NCBI GenBank assembly: GCA_030668425.1
Contig: DAOUTY010000083.1
Location: forward strand, 1 to 7,381
Direction of reading: 5' to 3'
From: Chloroflexota bacterium
GTDB taxonomy: Bacteria; Chloroflexota; Dehalococcoidia; SZUA-161
Length of the DNA stretch: 7,381 nt
Made by a program: the position numbers and the translations under genes. The notes under the pieces were generated by a model. It was not told the origin of the DNA. It was given only the letters and a program-made list of their open reading frames with translations, and made no database searches. Numbering within the stretch: position 1 is the first letter of the stretch; every line of letters begins with the position of its first letter. Shown piece by piece: positions 5,732 through 7,381 of the stretch.

Positions 5732-6637
5732 TTAATTTTCTCTCAAGAAATCCAGGACTTCCTTATTAAATCTGCCCCTCATTTCTACCAGAATGTTATG
5801 AGAGCCTCCCTCAATCTTGACTAATTTGGCATTGGGTATCTTGGTTGCCAGCGCTTCTATGGAGCGAGGCGGGCAGAATTTATCCTCAGTACCTAATATC
5901 ACCAGGGTAGGGGCTTCGATTAGATGCAACCTGTCCAGTGTGCTGTTACCGACAGTAGCTTCGATTAGTCTAATATGCGCTTTGATACCGCCCAATTTCA
6001 GTTGCAATAGGGCGAGCGGTAAGATGAAAATCCTATAAAATCTCTTATTAAAGCCCAGAGAAATTATCTTATAAAAGTCAATGACTTTGGCCCATTCGAG
6101 CATCTGAGGACGGTGTGCCGCCCACATATGCTCCCAGAGTTCTTTCCCCTGATGGTCTTCTTGGCAGATAGTACACTTTTTCATGCCAGCATATATGATA
6201 TCGGATTGACTGGCGCGTTCCTTGCGACCAAAGGCGCTTAGCATTTCGGGAGGCAGGTCGTCAACGCCCTCTGCACCGGTATTAGTGCTTGCCAGAACCA
6301 GCTTGTTTACCCTTTCGGGATAATTAATTGCCACTTCCTGCGCAACTCTACCTCCATGAGATACTCCGAGGACATGAGCCTTATCGATGTCTAGACGGTC
6401 CATAAGACCGATGGTATCATCCGCCATTGTCTTGATGGTAAAAGGCTCGTCAGGCTTGTCGCTTTTACCGATGCCTCTGCTGTCAAAGGTGATAACCTTG
6501 AAGTGCTTACTGAAGGTTCGTTTCTGGAAGACCCAACTTTGCCGTGTCCCTCCCAATCCCATTAACAGAACCAAGGGCTCACCCTGCCCATCAACATCGT
6601 ACGCTATATTGATTTCATTTACCTTTGCTTTCGGCAC
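5732..6637 (-). CDS. Alpha/beta-hydrolase fold enzyme with C2H2-like motif in the cap
   Basis: This is a 301-residue serine hydrolase, counted from the GTG at 6637-6635. The first strand (KVNEINIAYDVDGQGEP) leads to the oxyanion region LLMGLGG. The nucleophile elbow is GVSHG with S93, the acid D252 in GTEDKF, and the base H280 in GGSHN, so the triad is complete. FDSRGIGKSDKP is typical of the family. The cap contains CTIC (C155, C158) followed by H170 and H175. I chose the GTG start because AAAGGAG lies six bases upstream and because the protein then begins MPKAKVNEINI, the usual start of these hydrolases. The open frame extends upstream to a TTG at 6757, adding 40 residues without family character. 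An extended -10 promoter lies inside that extension. The reaction class is ester, lactone or haloalkane-type hydrolysis; the substrate is unknown. No partner gene hints at a pathway. Confidence 0.88.
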   Translation of the reverse strand: MPKAKVNEINIAYDVDGQGEPLVLLMGLGGTRQSWVFQKRTFSKHFKVITFDSRGIGKSDKPDEPFTIKTMADDTIGLMDRLDIDKAHVLGVSHGGRVAQEVAINYPERVNKLVLASTNTGAEGVDDLPPEMLSAFGRKERASQSDIIYAGMKKCTICQEDHQGKELWEHMWAAHRPQMLEWAKVIDFYKIISLGFNKRFYRIFILPLALLQLKLGGIKAHIRLIEATVGNSTLDRLHLIEAPTLVILGTEDKFCPPRSIEALATKIPNAKLVKIEGGSHNILVEMRGRFNKEVLDFLREN

Positions 6638-6643
6638 TTCCTT

Positions 6644-6650
6644 CTCCTTT
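6644..6650 (-). promoter_or_regulatory. Ribosome binding site of the hydrolase gene
   Basis: AAAGGAG on the minus strand with a six-base spacer to GTG at 6637. It is the strongest Shine-Dalgarno in the window, and none precedes the upstream candidates (TTG 6757, ATG 6748, ATG 6733, ATG 6679). Confidence 0.75.
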
Positions 6651-6677
6651 CGCAGCACCTTTGGCTTTGGTGGGGAC

Positions 6678-6686
6678 ATTATATCA
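6678..6686 (-). promoter_or_regulatory. Extended -10 promoter of the hydrolase gene
   Basis: TGA-TATAAT on the minus strand (6686-6678), a perfect -10 hexamer with the TGn extension; the -35 position is poor. The start would fall near 6670, giving a leader of about 33 bases that contains the AAAGGAG. This supports the downstream GTG as the true start. Confidence 0.6.
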
Positions 6687-6708
6687 TCAGGGACGAGGAA
6701 GCCTTGGG

Positions 6709-6746
6709 GGATTCTCTCCAGATTGCTTAACATTCTGGAGAGATCC
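6709..6746. repeat. Perfect 10-bp inverted repeat between the ASCH and hydrolase genes
   Basis: TCTCTCCAGA (6713-6722) and TCTGGAGAGA (6734-6743) are perfectly complementary around an 11-base loop. After a one-base bulge, GGA/TCC adds three more pairs. The repeat starts 26 bases past the ASCH stop and covers about -39 to -76 relative to the predicted hydrolase start. It could be a stem protecting or ending the ASCH transcript (no T-run follows) or a regulator binding site upstream of a weak -35 promoter. Confidence 0.6.
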
Positions 6747-6772
6747 ATCGGACTCAATATAGGGCCGCTCAG

Positions 6773-7381
6773 TCAATCCTGAACTTCGGATTCAAGGTAT
6801 ATGTCAGAATCCGGTTCAATCGGCGGTTCAAACCCTCTCTTGAAATGGTGCAACCAGACAATCTGCTTTGGGTCGAACTCCCCCCTATGGTGCTGTTTCC
6901 AAATTTCCTGGAATTCTCTGGGGCTGAAAAGACCATGCTGTTTGAACCACTTCTGCGAGATGTCGCCCAAAGGCAACTGTTCAACCTCCGTGACAACAAA
7001 GTTATGCCCGAAAGCCTTAAAAGTATTGCCAGTGTACTCCTCTATACGGGCTTCACATGCTTTTTGCCCATGTATCATTGGTTCCTCCCACTCTTCATCG
7101 AAATCGAATGCCAGAAGCTTTTCTTTTTGCACAGGCGTTGGGGTGGGAGTCGGCCTATGCGTCAGGTCCTGTGTGGGGGCAGATGCAAACGTGGATTGAG
7201 TGGCATCAGCGAGTGCGGGCTCAGCGTCAGGTTCAGGTTCATATTCAGATTCGTACGGATTTTGCTCATCGCTTCTATCTTGCTGTACTGGCCAGATTGC
7301 TGCTTCATGTTGCGCTGCTTTCCGAGCTCGAGGTCTTACCTCTTTGTAGAAGATAACCTTGCTGCCGGCACGTTCTATCTT
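6773..7381 (-). CDS. ASCH (PUA-like) domain protein with low-complexity linker, 5' end outside window
   Basis: The frame is open without interruption from the window edge to a TGA at 6775-6773, giving 202 residues. Counting from the edge, residues 1-30 (beginning KIERAGSKVIFYKEVRPR) are basic and unrecognised. Residues about 35-84 are an acidic, Pro/Ala/Thr-rich linker ending RPTPTPTPVQ. Residues about 88-182 form the ASCH-like domain. Its signature G-x-K-x2-E-x-R is at G105, K107, E110 and R112, followed by strands FKAFGHNFVVTEVEQLPLGD and QIVWLHHFKR. ASCH proteins are PUA-superfamily folds thought to bind RNA; some have nuclease or amidohydrolase activity. A GTG at 7132-7130 could be mistaken for the start, but it has no Shine-Dalgarno and the coding character continues upstream. 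The acidic tail ends ESEVQD. The hydrolase gene follows after 135 bases, with its own promoter. Confidence 0.7.
   Translation of the reverse strand, partial: KIERAGSKVIFYKEVRPRARKAAQHEAAIWPVQQDRSDEQNPYESEYEPEPDAEPALADATQSTFASAPTQDLTHRPTPTPTPVQKEKLLAFDFDEEWEEPMIHGQKACEARIEEYTGNTFKAFGHNFVVTEVEQLPLGDISQKWFKQHGLFSPREFQEIWKQHHRGEFDPKQIVWLHHFKRGFEPPIEPDSDIYLESEVQD

Noticed and set aside
6387..6782. 131-codon plus-strand ORF
   Set aside because: Antisense to the hydrolase gene and its upstream region, without ribosome site or recognisable motif.
6801..7199. 132-codon plus-strand ORF with Gly-Val run
   Set aside because: Antisense to the ASCH gene; the run is the complement of the Thr-Pro linker.

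Overview
The window is bacterial chromosome of balanced base composition, with a mixture of ATG, GTG and TTG starts and clear Shine-Dalgarno sequences. Two bacterial-type tRNA genes with encoded CCA ends, a TrmO homologue and a MacB/LolD-type ABC pair all point to Bacteria. The style (GTG/TTG starts, small soluble enzymes, a Thr-Pro linker) would suit an uncultured anaerobe such as a Chloroflexota member. That lineage guess is weak and is inference only.

Layout: the left end has two plus-strand genes, the last 51 codons of a probable asparagine synthase (1-156) and a PhnP-like metallo-beta-lactamase-fold hydrolase (367-1215). They converge on a long minus-strand block. Read in its direction of transcription (right to left), that block contains: an ASCH-domain protein whose 5' end is off the window (6773-7381); an alpha/beta hydrolase with its own promoter (5732-6637); tRNA-Gln(CTG) and tRNA-Glu(CTC), followed after 22 bases by a small four-cysteine protein of unknown function (4861-5172); and a four-gene cluster of ABC ATPase, FtsX/MacB-type permease, TrmO (tRNA m6t6A37 methyltransferase) and an endonuclease III-related DNA glycosylase (4719 down to 1364). 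The ATPase and permease are 4 bases apart and clearly work together. TrmO and the glycosylase are 21 bases apart and probably share a transcript, but I see no functional link between them.

The three promoters I can place (tRNA pair, ABC operon, hydrolase) all have an extended -10 (TGn before the hexamer) and a poor or absent -35. Points worth a second look: the hydrolase very probably starts 40 codons downstream of the longest ORF, which uncovers a promoter and a 10-bp perfect palindrome; its cap holds a C2H2 zinc-finger-like motif; the ASCH ORF runs through to the window edge with a low-complexity linker; and two enzymes (the MBL hydrolase and the endonuclease III relative) lack canonical active-site residues.

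I see no CRISPR array, insertion sequence, prophage or defence island. Most of the window looks like ordinary core or near-core genome, and I cannot claim a new multi-gene system here.
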